A stretch of 64,000 nucleotides of DNA from Liolophura sinensis (taxonomy: Eukaryota; Mollusca; Polyplacophora; Chitonida; Chitonidae). How positions within the stretch are numbered: position 1 is the first letter of the stretch; each line of letters opens with the position of its first letter. The notes under the pieces are model-generated. The model was not told the origin of the DNA, did no database searches, and saw only the letters and a program-made list of their open reading frames with translations. Of this stretch, positions 51,901 to 54,742 are shown piece by piece. A program made the position numbers and the translations under genes. Location of the stretch: assembly GCF_032854445.1 (NCBI RefSeq), contig NC_088300.1, positions 18,767,608 to 18,831,607 of the forward strand. Direction: 5' to 3'.

Positions 51901-54742
51901 TCTTCCAAACTCTACAATCACTGAATAATTTCCAGGAACATGTAGGATATTGATGTGGCACTGGTTGATGAGACACTGGCATATTTTCTTTTGTAGGTTG
52001 CCCTTGGAAAGCCCGACACGTCGTACAGACGTGATAATGGGCCCCGTCCTGGTTTTGACAGCGTGAGCTCGTGGAAACCAAGTTTTCAATATGAAGTCAA
52101 GCTGCCTTCAGGTAAGTCTGCCACAGTTTAACATGTATCAACGAGTCAGTTATACTGCTCAGCCAGCCAGTTATACTGCTCTACCAGCCAATTATACTGC
52201 TTAACCAGCCAGTTATACTGCTCAGCCAGCCAGTTATACTACTCAAACCATCCAGTTATACTGCTCAACCAATCAGTTGTACTGCTCAACCATCCAGTTA
52301 TACTGCTCAACCAGTCAGTTATGTTGTCCAACAGTCAGTTACACTGCTCAACCAGACAATTATACTGCTCAACCAGCCAGTTATACTACTCAACCAGCCA
52401 GTTATACTACTCAAACCATCCAGTTATACTGCTCAACCAATCAGTTGTACTGCTCAACCATCCAGTTATACTGCTCAACCAGTCAGTTATGTTGTCCAAC
52501 AGTCAGTTACACTGCTCAACCAGACAATTATACTGCTCAACCAGCCAGTTATACTACTCAACCAGCCAGTTATACTACTCAACCAATCAGTTGTACTGCT
52601 CAACCATCCAGTTATGTTGTCCAACAGTCAGTTATACTGCTTAAGCAGTCAGTTATACTGCTCAACCAGTCAGTTGTACTGCTCAACCAGTCAGTTATAC
52701 TGCTCAACCAGCCTGTTATACTGCTCAACCCAGCCAGTTGTGTTGTCCAACAGTCAGTATTATGTTGTCCAACCAGTCAGTATTATGTTGTCTTTGAGGT
52801 CAGTTATATTGTCCCAAGTCGGGTCCTACCAAAGACTTTAACAGTGGTACTTTTTGCTTCCTTGCTTTGTGCTCAGCACTGAGAAATTAGAACAAGGAAG
52901 CATCACTGGTTTGCTCAGTGTCAGTTTAATGTGACTTGTTGAGGTGTCGTGTCTGGCGTCTTCGGCATGATACTTCAGTGGTTGCAGCACTTTGGTGACA
53001 TGGACTCGCCCTGCCACAAGTGGACACTGTGTATGTTGCCCAGTATTATGTTGTCCAACAGGGCCAGGTATGTTGCTCATCCAATCAGTTATATGGTTCA
53101 GTCAGTCATTTAATCAGTTTGTGCTGTCTAGCCCTAATCCAAGGTTGCTTGTCTCCTACCAATGTGGTGTGACTTCACATATGGGAACTTGATCAATGAC
53201 TTGCCAGTGGTTGGTGTTTTACCCCAGACAGACTGGTTTCCTCCACCCATAAAATTGACAGTTATCATATGAGAGAAGAATTTATTTCATATGCCCATGC
53301 CAACTCGTGCCCTAGTTTTACCAAGTTGTACACAGCTCATACCCATCACTAAACTATTGCTAATTGCTGGTGTTTGCTGCTGTTTTCTACATTTAAATCT
53401 GCACCTCAGAAGAAATGCTATTGAAGAAGAGAGAGAACAAAATACCATTGGCCATTTCATTGAGAAACTGAGTACAGTGTTTTGCAGAATAAGCTTGCCT
53501 TTTTACATCAAGCTGTGATGATTGGTGATTATTTTTATTTCCAAGAACAAATACAAGCATTAAAAGGATATCACAGAACATGTACATCAGTATTATATAT
53601 ATCATCCTTCAAATTTGTTGGAAGAAGAGTTGCTTTAAATATATCGAGTGCACATAAAAAGATGGGCCATACTTTGACACTCAATATCTCCGAAACCCTC
53701 GTGTGTCTGCTTCTAAAAATTTACACACTCAAATGCCATTATGTCCTAAGTATACAGACCAAATTTCAATTTCATCCTTTAAGATTTCTGATAATGGGAG
53801 CAAAATCAAAATAGAGTCAAAATCGCATGTTCCAGACATTTCAAAATGATGTTCTACCTTGTTTTACTTGAAAAGGTGAAAAGGTGATCAATTCCTTGTT
53901 CATCACAGAGAAAACCATCTTGATTCAACAAAACTGCCTGTCTGACACAAGGGTTTCTCTCACACTAGAGCCAGACAATTTTTCCAGACAACACTTGATT
54001 GATGCGTGTCACACAGGTACAGCGTGCACTCTACTCATGACACCAGACAGGTGATGCAATGTGGGTCACCGGAACGTGTGTTTTTGAGGCTATGTTTTCA
54101 TTTTAGCCCTGTGTACAGACCGCTCAAGCTATGACCTTGAAAATTGGTCAGTATATTAACAAAATCATGCCGTTTGAATGTCTAAAGTTTGAAAGGGTTT
54201 GAACAAAGGATAATGGAGCAATGCAGCATCAAAGTACGGCTCATTTTTGTATGCCCACCCGATATATTACCTATTAGAGCCCATATATAAAATTGAAACA
54301 CTGTGAGAATTGGTTATGCAATTGGTTCTGTAAAATAATCAATTCATGTACCTGATGATCAAAGGAATAATCACACTTTAAACACTGAGCTAAGAAGTTG
54401 TAGGGTTTTATCTCCTGCAAACCCTCCTGTGGTTAAGAAATATTGTAAAATGAAACATGACTGTACATAATATCAGTTTATGATATCTGATATATTAAAA
54501 GTTTGGTACGACTTGACTGAGGTTTGGAATGACTTGGTTAGGGTACGATTTTGCATAGATATGAGTTGCCCTTTGCACCAATCAGTAAACTGTATCAATC
54601 AACACACCAATCAGATGTTACTCTCAATATTTTCACAGGTGTGGGTGTACCGCTGGACCAGACCGGTTACAGTAACTCAGAGTTCATTGTCTACAAACCA
54701 GACCAAGTCGTGCTTCGCTATCTCGTGCAGTTTCGCACCTAA
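1896..54742 (+). CDS. Ankyrin-repeat, WGR and PARP catalytic domain protein (PME-5 type poly(ADP-ribose) polymerase), 5' partial, 48 exons
   Basis: Poly(ADP-ribose) polymerase of the ankyrin plus WGR type; it should transfer ADP-ribose from NAD+ to proteins, probably in the nucleus. I joined 48 exons by hand: each has AG before it and GT after it, all phases match, and the sum is 6707 nt giving 2234 residues plus TAA at 54740. Residue numbers below count from the first complete codon (1898). Layout: Lys-rich N-terminus 1-80; ankyrin-like region about 85-1710 with acidic linkers near 1195-1250 and 1560-1615; WGR about 1768-1870; PARP regulatory helical domain about 1893-2070; catalytic domain about 2085-2234 with H2100, Y2134 and E2215. 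C. elegans PME-5 has the same order and, from memory, a similar size. There is no SAM domain, zinc finger or BRCT. The start codon is not in the window. Family assignment is firm; substrates and role in DNA-damage response are inference. Confidence 0.93.
2106..2268 (+). mobile_element. SINE family 1, 3' part
   Basis: A 5'-truncated copy: CCGGCTGTAAGTGGGAAGGT, the conserved centre CTCCTACCATAATGCTGG, then ATTCTTGAGTACGGCG and a tail of AATAAATAAATG. It lies in intron 1. The minus-strand open frame over it is a shadow. Confidence 0.8.
3340..3438. repeat. 12-bp tandem repeat in intron 2
   Basis: About eight copies of a GCTGTGTTTGTA-like unit lie roughly 107 bp after the exon 2 donor. On the minus strand they read as an Asn/Thr repeat, which I take as a by-product. 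Confidence 0.85.
4704..12948 (+). CDS. PARP gene exons 4-10: start of the ankyrin region
   Basis: Exons 4704-4821, 5658-5824, 7842-7929, 8735-8890, 9731-9853, 11804-11881 and 12785-12948 (residues about 82-380). The first part (VPFVSKFVHGKLIIRAVLLN) is an ankyrin-like helix pair. Exons 5-9 are diverged, with helical segments such as WRGHYKLARELLKWASEH. Exon 10 holds clear ankyrin signatures: CAPIHIAAVNPDSRMLKHLL and QKSPVHYAAVCESTGPLEVL. Exon 8 is notable because its last 54 nt and donor are copied as a tandem array in the following intron. The acceptors of exons 9 (TATTGGAAG) and 5 (CATTGATAG) have weak pyrimidine tracts but both keep the frame. Confidence 0.85.
5455..5566 (+). mobile_element. 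SINE family 1, 3' part
   Basis: A truncated copy with GGCTCTGCCTGGTTTCCTCC, CACCATAATGCTGGCCGCAG and GAAATATTCTTGAGTACGGC, then a short AT-rich tail. It lies in intron 4, about 90 bp before exon 5. Confidence 0.85.
6031..6215. mobile_element. MITE-like element, one end only
   Basis: Begins with GACTGTAATTCTTCAACCTT and TTCGTATGTTTACAAGGTGT, closely matching the left end of the complete element at 16111-16334; the internal part with AATCTGACCAATGTAGGTTT also aligns. The right terminal inverted repeat is missing. The rest of intron 5 (to 7841) shows nothing further that I recognise except poly(A) near 7557. Confidence 0.6.
7955..8280 (+). mobile_element. SINE family 2 copy
   Basis: Starts 26 bp after the exon 6 donor. 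Shares with 11030-11318 and 16400-16740 the line CCAGCCTTGGACAGTAAATT, CTCTTGCTCTCACTGTTCAT, GGTGACAATAAGCAGTCGAT, the GTTTGTGCAGCCTTGCATTT segment and CATCTGGTGTGCATATCTC. It is followed at 8450-8540 by a family 1 tail. Several thousand-copy families of this kind are usual in molluscs, from memory. Confidence 0.65.
8450..8540 (+). mobile_element. SINE tail fragment, family 1
   Basis: CACCCACCATAAATCTGGCT, then GTATAAGTGAAATGTTCTTG and AAAACACCAGGTAAATAAAA. This is a 3' end only, in intron 6. Confidence 0.7.
9885..10720 (+). repeat. 107-bp array made from the end of exon 8 plus its splice donor, about 8 copies
   Basis: Directly after exon 8, a 107-bp unit is repeated about eight times. Each unit contains a copy of the last 54 nt of exon 8 (encoding LKWASEHSISGFQVLHAK), a copy of its donor (AAAGTGAGTCC), and about 45 nt of intron. 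The outermost right copy (CCAAGGTGAGTCAGT) is closest to the native junction. Each copied exon piece is preceded by GTCAGCAG, so in principle each is a 54-nt phase-0 cassette, but there is no pyrimidine tract. Direct observation; effect on splicing unknown. Confidence 0.95.
11030..11318 (+). mobile_element. SINE family 2 copy
   Basis: Has GTGGATTCAATCCCAACCTT (B-box-like GATTCAATCC), CTCTCGCTGTGC, GTGACAATAAGTATTGACAA, CGTTTGCACAGTCTG and a tail AAAACACCTATCAAATAAAT. The 3' end resembles the family 1 tail. It lies in intron 8. Confidence 0.65.
11975..12050 (+). mobile_element. SINE tail fragment, family 1
   Basis: CATGCCATAATGCTGGCCAT, then AGAGAAATATTCTTGTGTAA and CACCAGTGAAATAAATAAAC. Short 3' fragment in intron 9. 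Confidence 0.7.
12949..14617 (+). other. Intron 10, no recognised element
   Basis: 1.67 kb of AT-rich intron between exons 10 and 11. Several open frames occur (for example around 14022-14384) but none has flanking splice sites in phase with the gene or family resemblance. I see no repeat array here. Confidence 0.6.
14618..18775 (+). CDS. PARP gene exons 11-16: canonical ankyrin repeats
   Basis: Exons 14618-14727, 15140-15252, 15644-15800, 17139-17347, 18273-18372 and 18651-18775 (residues about 380-651). These are the best ankyrin repeats of the gene: NTPLHMACEAGRNKNVEVLL, YQPIHLAVENGHLQVVKVLL with KHGANINA, LTPLMLATDQGHYELVRYLV, GRTALIHAVMNGHTHIASYL, NTAIHYAAAYGWPHLTQLLL with EAGADPNT, and ISPVSIAWLKGHRGIVSILL. 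The TPLH-AA-GH-VV-LL-GA pattern is direct evidence for protein-binding ankyrin stacks. Exon 15 uses a GTCAGT donor. Exon 16 is followed by the 17-bp satellite array. Confidence 0.92.
14798..15005 (+). mobile_element. SINE family 1, nearly full 3' two-thirds
   Basis: Begins at the B-box region (GCTGTGAGTTCAGGTCCAGC), then CTTCTTCTCCGG, GACGGTCTGTCAGCCACCTC, CACCATAATGCTGGCTGCCA and a tail AAAACACCAATCAAATAAC. It lies 70 bp after the exon 11 donor; both open frames over it are shadows. Confidence 0.85.
15873..15995. repeat. 20-bp repeat with internal inverted symmetry
   Basis: About six copies of GTTTGTACTGTAAACACTAG begin 72 bp after the exon 13 donor. Each unit holds the inverted pair GTGTTT and AAACAC around GTACTGT, so the transcript could form small hairpins. 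Confidence 0.9.
16111..16334. mobile_element. MITE-like element with terminal inverted repeats, complete
   Basis: Left end TACTGTAATTCTTCATCCTT and right end AAAAGGTTGAGGAATTAGAG are imperfect inverted repeats over about 25 bp. About 224 bp long with no coding capacity, so a non-autonomous DNA element is the likely class. Partial relatives sit at 6031-6215 and 20245-20402. The target-site duplication is not certain; TA is possible. Confidence 0.65.
16400..16740 (+). mobile_element. SINE family 2 copy with tail
   Basis: B-box-like GGAGGTTCAAACCTGGCCTT, then CCTCACTCTCACTACTTGTC, GTTTGCACAATCTCGCATTT, AGTTACTCGCCAAAGGTTGG and a tail AAAACAATCAAATAAATAGA. This is the most complete family 2 copy in the window. 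Confidence 0.7.
17348..18272 (+). other. Intron 14, no recognised element
   Basis: AT-rich intron with a run of G at about 17801-17809 and poly(T) tracts. No open frame, repeat or RNA gene that I can support. Confidence 0.6.
18853..20244. repeat. 17-bp satellite array, about 80 copies, two unit classes
   Basis: Begins about 77 bp after the exon 16 donor and runs 1.4 kb. Units are 17 bp of GATGACATGGACATTCA (class A) or GATGACATGGGCGTGTA (class B, also with GACGTGTA or GCGTGCA). A run of about ten class A units at the left is followed by irregular mixing. Because 17 is not a multiple of 3 and the minus-strand unit has no stop, all minus frames stay open, giving spurious proteins of up to 260 residues with a 17-residue period. 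Confidence 0.97.
20245..20402. mobile_element. MITE-like element, right part
   Basis: AATCCAACCATTCTAATTTG, AAAGTTGCTCTTTCATTTGG and the terminal AAAAGGTTGAGGAATTAGGG align with the right half of the element at 16111-16334. The 17-bp array abuts or interrupts its left half. Confidence 0.6.
20640..21000. repeat. Degenerate tandem repeat with TTAAGCTTTTTT motif
   Basis: Several spaced copies of a segment of about 60-75 bp containing TTAAGCTTTTTT followed by CAGCT, CAACTC or AGCTCC and a TATGGTGTG- or TATCATG-like part. Copies have drifted, so borders are approximate. Confidence 0.5.
21735..21950. mobile_element. Palindromic MITE-like repeat, two partial copies
   Basis: GGGCAGTTTCATGAAGCACA, CTTAGTGCTAAGTAGC and TTAGCTAAGTGCACTT occur twice (about 21745 and 21822), with inverted matches CTTAGTGCTAAG and TTAGCTAAGTG inside. 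Foldback elements with a GGCAGTTTCATGAAGC start are frequent in invertebrates and fish, from memory. Confidence 0.5.
22068..26053 (+). CDS. PARP gene exons 17-22: ankyrin repeats and charged spacer
   Basis: Exons 22068-22106, 22800-22928, 23747-23896, 25385-25513, 25617-25721 and 25888-26053 (residues about 652-890). Exon 17 is a 39-nt phase-0 microexon (LTLLLFAPQNTGE) that completes the repeat begun by EGDTA in exon 16. Exons 18-20 carry ankyrin units (RRKIAELLLKHGCPIDTVKK, NGDNLLHCI, EGFTPLLLACKKYGENFH). Exon 21 is a polar insert, QEANSLLDSLQQNTAEEN, and its donor GTCATT is weak. Exon 22 has KDDKERRLWWRKKREFLKVL followed by a unit ending GSDVNAV. Confidence 0.85.
24097..25060 (+). other. 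Intron 19, left part: no gene
   Basis: AT-rich intron; a run of 13 C at about 24842-24854 and an unplaced moderately GC-rich segment at 24630-24835 that may be an old interspersed repeat. The minus-strand frame there contains the glycine run from the poly(C) and is not credible as a gene. Confidence 0.5.
25078..25312 (+). mobile_element. SINE family 1, near full length
   Basis: Head CACTGGCCAAATGGTTTGCA (A-box-like), B-box GTGAATTCAAGTCCAGTTC, then CTTCCTCTTCGGTCGTACCT, GTCCGTCAGCAATCTGCGGA, CTCACCATAAGGGAAATATT and a tail CAAATAAATAAATGAATG. It is older and more diverged than the copy at 36594-36861. It lies in intron 19, 70 bp before exon 20. Confidence 0.8.
26054..27715 (+). other. Intron 22 with degenerate repeats
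   Basis: Two things are visible. At 26110-26190 the segment CCTTAAAATGATATTTTAGA with CCAACACTTGAGTTTTTCTG resembles 39769-39835 in intron 33. At about 27130-27540 a unit of roughly 130-150 bp with TATAACTC-AACTG-TTTTT and GTTGTCRTGGTAACCAG-like motifs is repeated about three times with strong drift. No gene. Confidence 0.5.
27716..34015 (+). CDS. PARP gene exons 23-28: ankyrin repeats
   Basis: Exons 27716-27906, 28518-28612, 29255-29370, 30187-30412, 30774-30933 and 33933-34015 (residues about 890-1180). Ankyrin signatures: GRTPLCKAVRKGHPDLIAML with LENGADVNMG across the exon 23/24 junction, TALHKIVTLSDD, GRTPLHLAVNNNRGSINSSN, MLIDNGADVFAKDNQSRMPI, GQTVLHLAAFRGAYLSCVYL and TSALGYAVKNNYDN. 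Exon 23 is followed at once by a 30-bp array that contains its donor. The 3-kb intron between exons 27 and 28 holds the DIRS-like fragment. Confidence 0.9.
27901..28240 (+). repeat. 30-bp array containing the exon 23 splice donor, about 11 copies
   Basis: The native junction ATTGCCATGTTG|GTGAGTAAATCATGC is the first unit. It is followed by about ten copies such as GAGGCAACTTTAATGAGTAA plus ATCATGCATT. Many copies keep TGAGTAAATCA, and one (near 28120) keeps GTGAGTAA. The exon frame stays open 74 codons into the array before a TAA. Seen directly; functional effect unknown. Confidence 0.92.
29371..30186 (+). other. Intron 25, nothing recognised
   Basis: 816 bp of AT-rich sequence with no array, SINE tail or credible open frame. 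Confidence 0.6.
31074..32900. mobile_element. DIRS-like retroelement remnant, rearranged
   Basis: In the 3-kb intron 27. On the plus strand 31813-32250 encodes a gag-like piece (WINQEIWPSLNAGVKARDKV, then GALISDSLSLMASVYLSMCL before FRRQSLKPFL), which recalls the region before the reverse transcriptase in DIRS elements. On the minus strand, about 32400 to 32260, there is a reverse-transcriptase start, KNRKFRVILNLKNLNQFVQY then HHIKQEMLDISL, in DIRS style. The two meet tail to tail near 32255. A minus-strand piece near 32800 (LVDFLHEAAM) may be tyrosine-recombinase sequence. All frames are short or broken, so it is inactive. Class call is from motif memory and needs a search. Confidence 0.5.
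34045..34265. repeat. 33/66-bp repeat in intron 28
   Basis: About six units of GATGTTGCCATCTTGATTGG followed by ATCTTAATCATAGA or ATCCTAAACTGAG, starting about 30-45 bp after the exon 28 donor; alternating units give a 66-bp higher period. Confidence 0.88.
34600..35095. repeat. 33-bp repeat, second block of the intron 28 family
   Basis: About 14 copies of ATGTTGCCATCTTGAGTGAA followed by TCTTAAGTATGCA, with one internal larger repeat (34660-34850 resembles 34880-35080). It is the same family as 34045-34265, separated by about 330 bp of non-repeat sequence. The His/Gln-rich minus-strand frames here are by-products. Confidence 0.9.
35284..35599 (+). CDS. PARP gene exon 29: acidic serine/aspartate linker
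   Basis: A 316-nt exon, residues about 1181-1286. It ends one ankyrin unit (CACMLIQHEP) and then encodes a disordered, highly acidic stretch with DDDDDDDTSDDYDSDFSDSD, followed by a basic helix (QRKKEAKKQAAMKNIKERPP) and KPIWMWKPLKREEKVSDIVK. The SDSDSD pattern fits casein-kinase-2-type phosphorylation sites; this is inference. Acceptor TTTACTTTCAG and donor CAG|GTATGG are both reasonable. The adjacent intron has duplicated blocks shared with the next intron. Confidence 0.9.
35637..36065. repeat. Segmental duplication in intron 29
   Basis: A block of about 125 bp, starting GAGATTTTTGTCTGATTTTT and ending TTTAGATTTGAGTGAAATAC, occurs at 35637-35764 and again at about 35932-36062, apparently identical. 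Between them lie two copies of the 44-bp unit of the intron 30 array and a block (35806-35943) that recurs at 37303-37440. Confidence 0.9.
36415..40213 (+). CDS. PARP gene exons 30-34: ankyrin-like repeats
   Basis: Exons 36415-36507, 37853-38011, 38714-38831, 39292-39400 and 39949-40213 (residues about 1287-1534). Exons 30-31 (FMILELPHSVSDLTNFKAIE, NFFHIMALKWSKRSSEHCFN) contain diverged units. Exon 32 is a good repeat: LLLEHDVPLDKKDKYGCTPI then FYAAYNHNFVMTEFFL. Exon 34 ends with SPLIRAILTDNFSFAQYLLK and SKASVNYTDADGIYPLMHAV. All phases agree, and no internal stop or frameshift is present. Confidence 0.88.
36594..36861 (-). mobile_element. SINE family 1, full length
   Basis: Reverse strand. 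The tRNA-like head CTCCGTGGCTTAGTTGGTTA (A box) is followed by GAGTCCAAGTCCAGCTC (B box), the body TCTCCGGCCGTATGTGGGAA and CCACCATGATGCTGGCCGCG, then TTCTTGAATACAGCGTAAAA and an ATTTATTTATTT tail (plus-strand orientation). At about 268 bp this is the best copy in the window and serves as the reference for the others. Confidence 0.9.
36985..37350. repeat. 44-bp array in intron 30, about 8 copies, with acceptor-like motif
   Basis: Unit TTTAGCTTTACAATTGGCAT plus TAAGCCATATGTAATCATCT plus ATCC. Each junction reads CATCTATCCTTTAG, which looks like a 3' splice acceptor (pyrimidines then AG). The array is followed by the block shared with intron 29. Confidence 0.92.
37533..37655 (+). mobile_element. 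SINE family 1 with internal deletion
   Basis: GGTGAGTTCAAGTCCAGCTC (B box) runs after a short gap into GTTGTGTGTTTCCCCCCAGG and CACCATAATGTTGGTTGTCG, then AAGTGAAATATTCTTAATAC. Confidence 0.8.
38515..38650 (+). mobile_element. SINE tail fragment
   Basis: GTGATGTAAATGAAACTCTT, CAGTACAGCATTAAACAACA and a tail ATCAAATAAATTAATAAATA. It lies in intron 31, about 60 bp before exon 32. Confidence 0.6.
40428..40690 (+). mobile_element. SINE family 3 copy
   Basis: tRNA-like head CCAATGGTCAGAGCGTCCGC and B-box-like CAGGATCAAGCCATACC, then AGCAGTGAGATGTTAGAGCA, GGCATGATACTTCAATGGCA and CTGCCACAAGAAGACACAGT. The same body occurs at 52812-53040, which defines the family. Confidence 0.75.
40735..40890. 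repeat. 45-bp repeat in intron 34, 3-4 copies
   Basis: Unit TGCAAGTGAAAGTAGCCTGG plus GCCGTGACTTCTCACAGTTT plus TACGT. The length is a multiple of 3, so open frames over it are by-products. Confidence 0.88.
41035..41130. repeat. About 22-bp repeat, five copies
   Basis: GGTCACCTGTGGTTCTGTCT is repeated with small changes; on the right it is followed by a degenerate SINE tail (GTGAAATATTTTTGAGCATG). Confidence 0.8.
41335..41425 (-). mobile_element. SINE family 1 tail, reverse strand
   Basis: TTGTTTATTTGATTAGCGTT, TAACACCACACTCAAGACTT and TTTATGACCATGAGCAGCTT match the reverse of the family 1 3' end, diverged. Confidence 0.65.
41798..43757 (+). CDS. PARP gene exons 35-37: second acidic linker, last ankyrin repeats, spacer to WGR
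   Basis: Exons 41798-42041, 42899-43173 and 43576-43757 (residues about 1535-1768). Exon 35 finishes a repeat (DVKLVKLMLDHNYDPILEQR), then gives a coiled-coil-like KQKALEKAERKKQLAKSKAN and an acidic run SEDSDDEKSESEAEEENTEE. Exon 36 holds the last two ankyrin units, SGWTALHHCVRP and LARAGANLNIKDKEGLTPLD. Exon 37 is a charged spacer starting KQPVLEEWPAVDDGLVWKTP. Exon 36 uses the acceptor of the second (right) copy of a 218-bp tandem duplication; the left copy at 42681-42800 has the same acceptor but runs into intron sequence and a stop. Confidence 0.9.
42034..42335 (+). repeat. 41-bp array containing the exon 35 splice donor, 7 copies
   Basis: The unit starts ATGGTAAGGGTAATGATAAT and continues GTGGACCAGAGGATTAGAGGG. 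The first unit is the native exon 35 end plus donor (GATG|GTAAGG). Four further units repeat ATGGTAAGGG exactly; the other two have ATGGTAGGG and ATTGTAGGG. The array stops at 42335, 560 bp before exon 36. Confidence 0.93.
42583..43018 (+). repeat. Perfect 218-bp tandem duplication covering the 5' part of exon 36
   Basis: 42583-42800 and 42801-43018 look identical base for base. The unit holds 98 bp of intron 35 with the acceptor TTTGTAG, then the first 120 nt of exon 36. The left copy lacks the rest of the exon and, if spliced in and read on, reaches a stop within about 15 codons of the duplicated intron. Either a very recent duplication or an assembly error. Confidence 0.95.
44005..45621 (+). 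CDS. PARP gene exons 38-40: WGR domain
   Basis: Exons 44005-44110, 44730-44899 and 45474-45621 (residues about 1768-1909). The WGR fold is clear: VYGMYNFYKLQLVRQ, then DMYILFTRWGRIGDSGQFQ with the signature Trp-Gly-Arg, then MEEAVKEFRKVYREKSGNHW. In PARP1-3 this domain contacts broken DNA ends and relays activation to the catalytic domain, so a DNA-linked activation mode is plausible here but not shown. Exon 40 continues into the regulatory domain (SKLPPYIQDTMREF). Confidence 0.95.
44111..44729 (+). other. Intron 38, possible old interspersed repeat
   Basis: GATATTGATCTGCGTGGTGT and CCAGAGGCAACACTTTTACC near 44588-44650 look like the reverse of sequence near 48840-48870 in intron 43 (AGAAGTGTTGCCTCTGAAAG), suggesting a diverged repeat family. 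Nothing else. Confidence 0.35.
45622..46502 (+). other. Intron 40, nothing recognised
   Basis: 881 bp of AT-rich sequence with no array, SINE or credible open frame. Confidence 0.6.
46503..49065 (+). CDS. PARP gene exons 41-44: PARP regulatory (helical) domain
   Basis: Exons 46503-46621, 47305-47386, 48050-48224 and 48958-49065 (residues about 1909-2071). Matches to the all-helical regulatory domain: TSVENLNAAMKREIDVELLP, FGRLKKEDLLTAKKVLLDLA, SRLSSQFYQLIPKRDF, and NNLLDYEKASKIILGAEYR. Helical domains occur in the DNA-dependent PARPs and restrain NAD+ access until DNA binding unfolds them. Tankyrases lack this domain, which separates this gene from them. Exon 44 starts the catalytic side with NPLDYVYRALNCKVRLL. 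Confidence 0.94.
46695..47015 (+). mobile_element. tRNA-derived SINE, separate head
   Basis: A-box-like TATAGTCAAGTGGATAAAG and B-box GGTTTGGGTTCAATCCTGAT, 50-odd bases apart, then CTTACCTGGGGTTTCCTCCT and a tail AAATTCTTGAGCATGATATT plus AAATAATG. The head differs from families 1 and 3, but the tail (ATTCTTGAGCATGATATTAAA) is of the same type. Confidence 0.65.
49066..49845 (+). other. Intron 44, nothing recognised
   Basis: 780 bp of AT-rich intron. Poly(T) tracts near 49480 and 49540; no array or SINE I can name. Confidence 0.6.
49846..54742 (+). CDS. PARP gene exons 45-48: ADP-ribosyltransferase catalytic domain, complete C-terminus
   Basis: Exons 49846-50027, 50381-50473, 51997-52111 and 54639-54742 (residues about 2071-2234, stop TAA at 54740-54742). 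The triad of active polymerising PARPs is intact: His in LLFHGSG (codon 49932), Tyr in GIYTSHAFRKSKGYC (the Ser of RKSKGY also matches the NAD+-contacting Ser of PARP1), and Glu in NSEFIVYKPDQV (codon 54680). Other matches are ILNQGLLVAPPGV and the end VLRYLVQFRT. The Glu predicts poly- rather than mono-ADP-ribosylation. The final intron is 2.5 kb and contains a 21-bp array and SINE pieces. Confidence 0.96.
50490..51200. repeat. 43-bp minisatellite in intron 46, about 16 copies
   Basis: Unit TAGATAATCCCCAGAAAAGC plus TAATGCTCAGGTTTTCAGTC plus CAG. It starts about 17-20 bp after the exon 46 donor but does not include it. Variants with AGGAAGG in place of AGTCCAG cluster at the right. Confidence 0.92.
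51725..51888 (-). mobile_element. SINE family 1, 3' two-thirds, reverse strand
   Basis: TTTATTTATTTGATTAATGT, GCCGTACTCAAGAATATTTC, GCGGCCAGCATTATGGTGGG and CATCCGCAGGTTGCTGACAG, truncated at ATGGACGGAGAGGATG. It lies in intron 46, 110 bp before exon 47. Confidence 0.88.
52145..52800. repeat. 21-bp minisatellite with 168-bp higher-order period
   Basis: Unit CAGTTATACTGCTCAACCAGC (about 30 copies), starting about 34 bp after the exon 47 donor. A block beginning CAAACCATCCAG recurs exactly 168 bp apart (52244 and 52412), that is eight units. The unit is a multiple of 3, so Ser-Gln-Leu-Tyr-Cys-Ser-Thr repeats appear in several frames; these are by-products. Confidence 0.93.
52812..53040 (+). 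mobile_element. SINE family 3 copy, head missing
   Basis: GTCGGGTCCTACCAAAGACT, CTCAGCACTGAGAAATTAGA, TCTTCGGCATGATACTTCAG and GACTCGCCCTGCCACAAGTG match 40428-40690. The 21-bp array runs up to its left edge. Confidence 0.75.
53120..53290 (+). mobile_element. SINE family 2 fragment
   Basis: AATCCAAGGTTGCTTGTCTC, CAATGACTTGCCAGTGGTTG and CTCCACCCATAAAATTGACA match the right half of family 2 copies. Confidence 0.55.
53300..54638 (+). other. Right part of intron 47, no gene
   Basis: AT-rich intron. Open frames around 53482-53814 have no splice or family support. No array seen. Confidence 0.55.

Noticed and set aside
52277-52882. Plus-strand 201-codon open frame of Gln-Leu-Tyr-Cys-Ser-Thr repeats
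   Set aside because: By-product of a 21-bp repeat, open in more than one frame at once.
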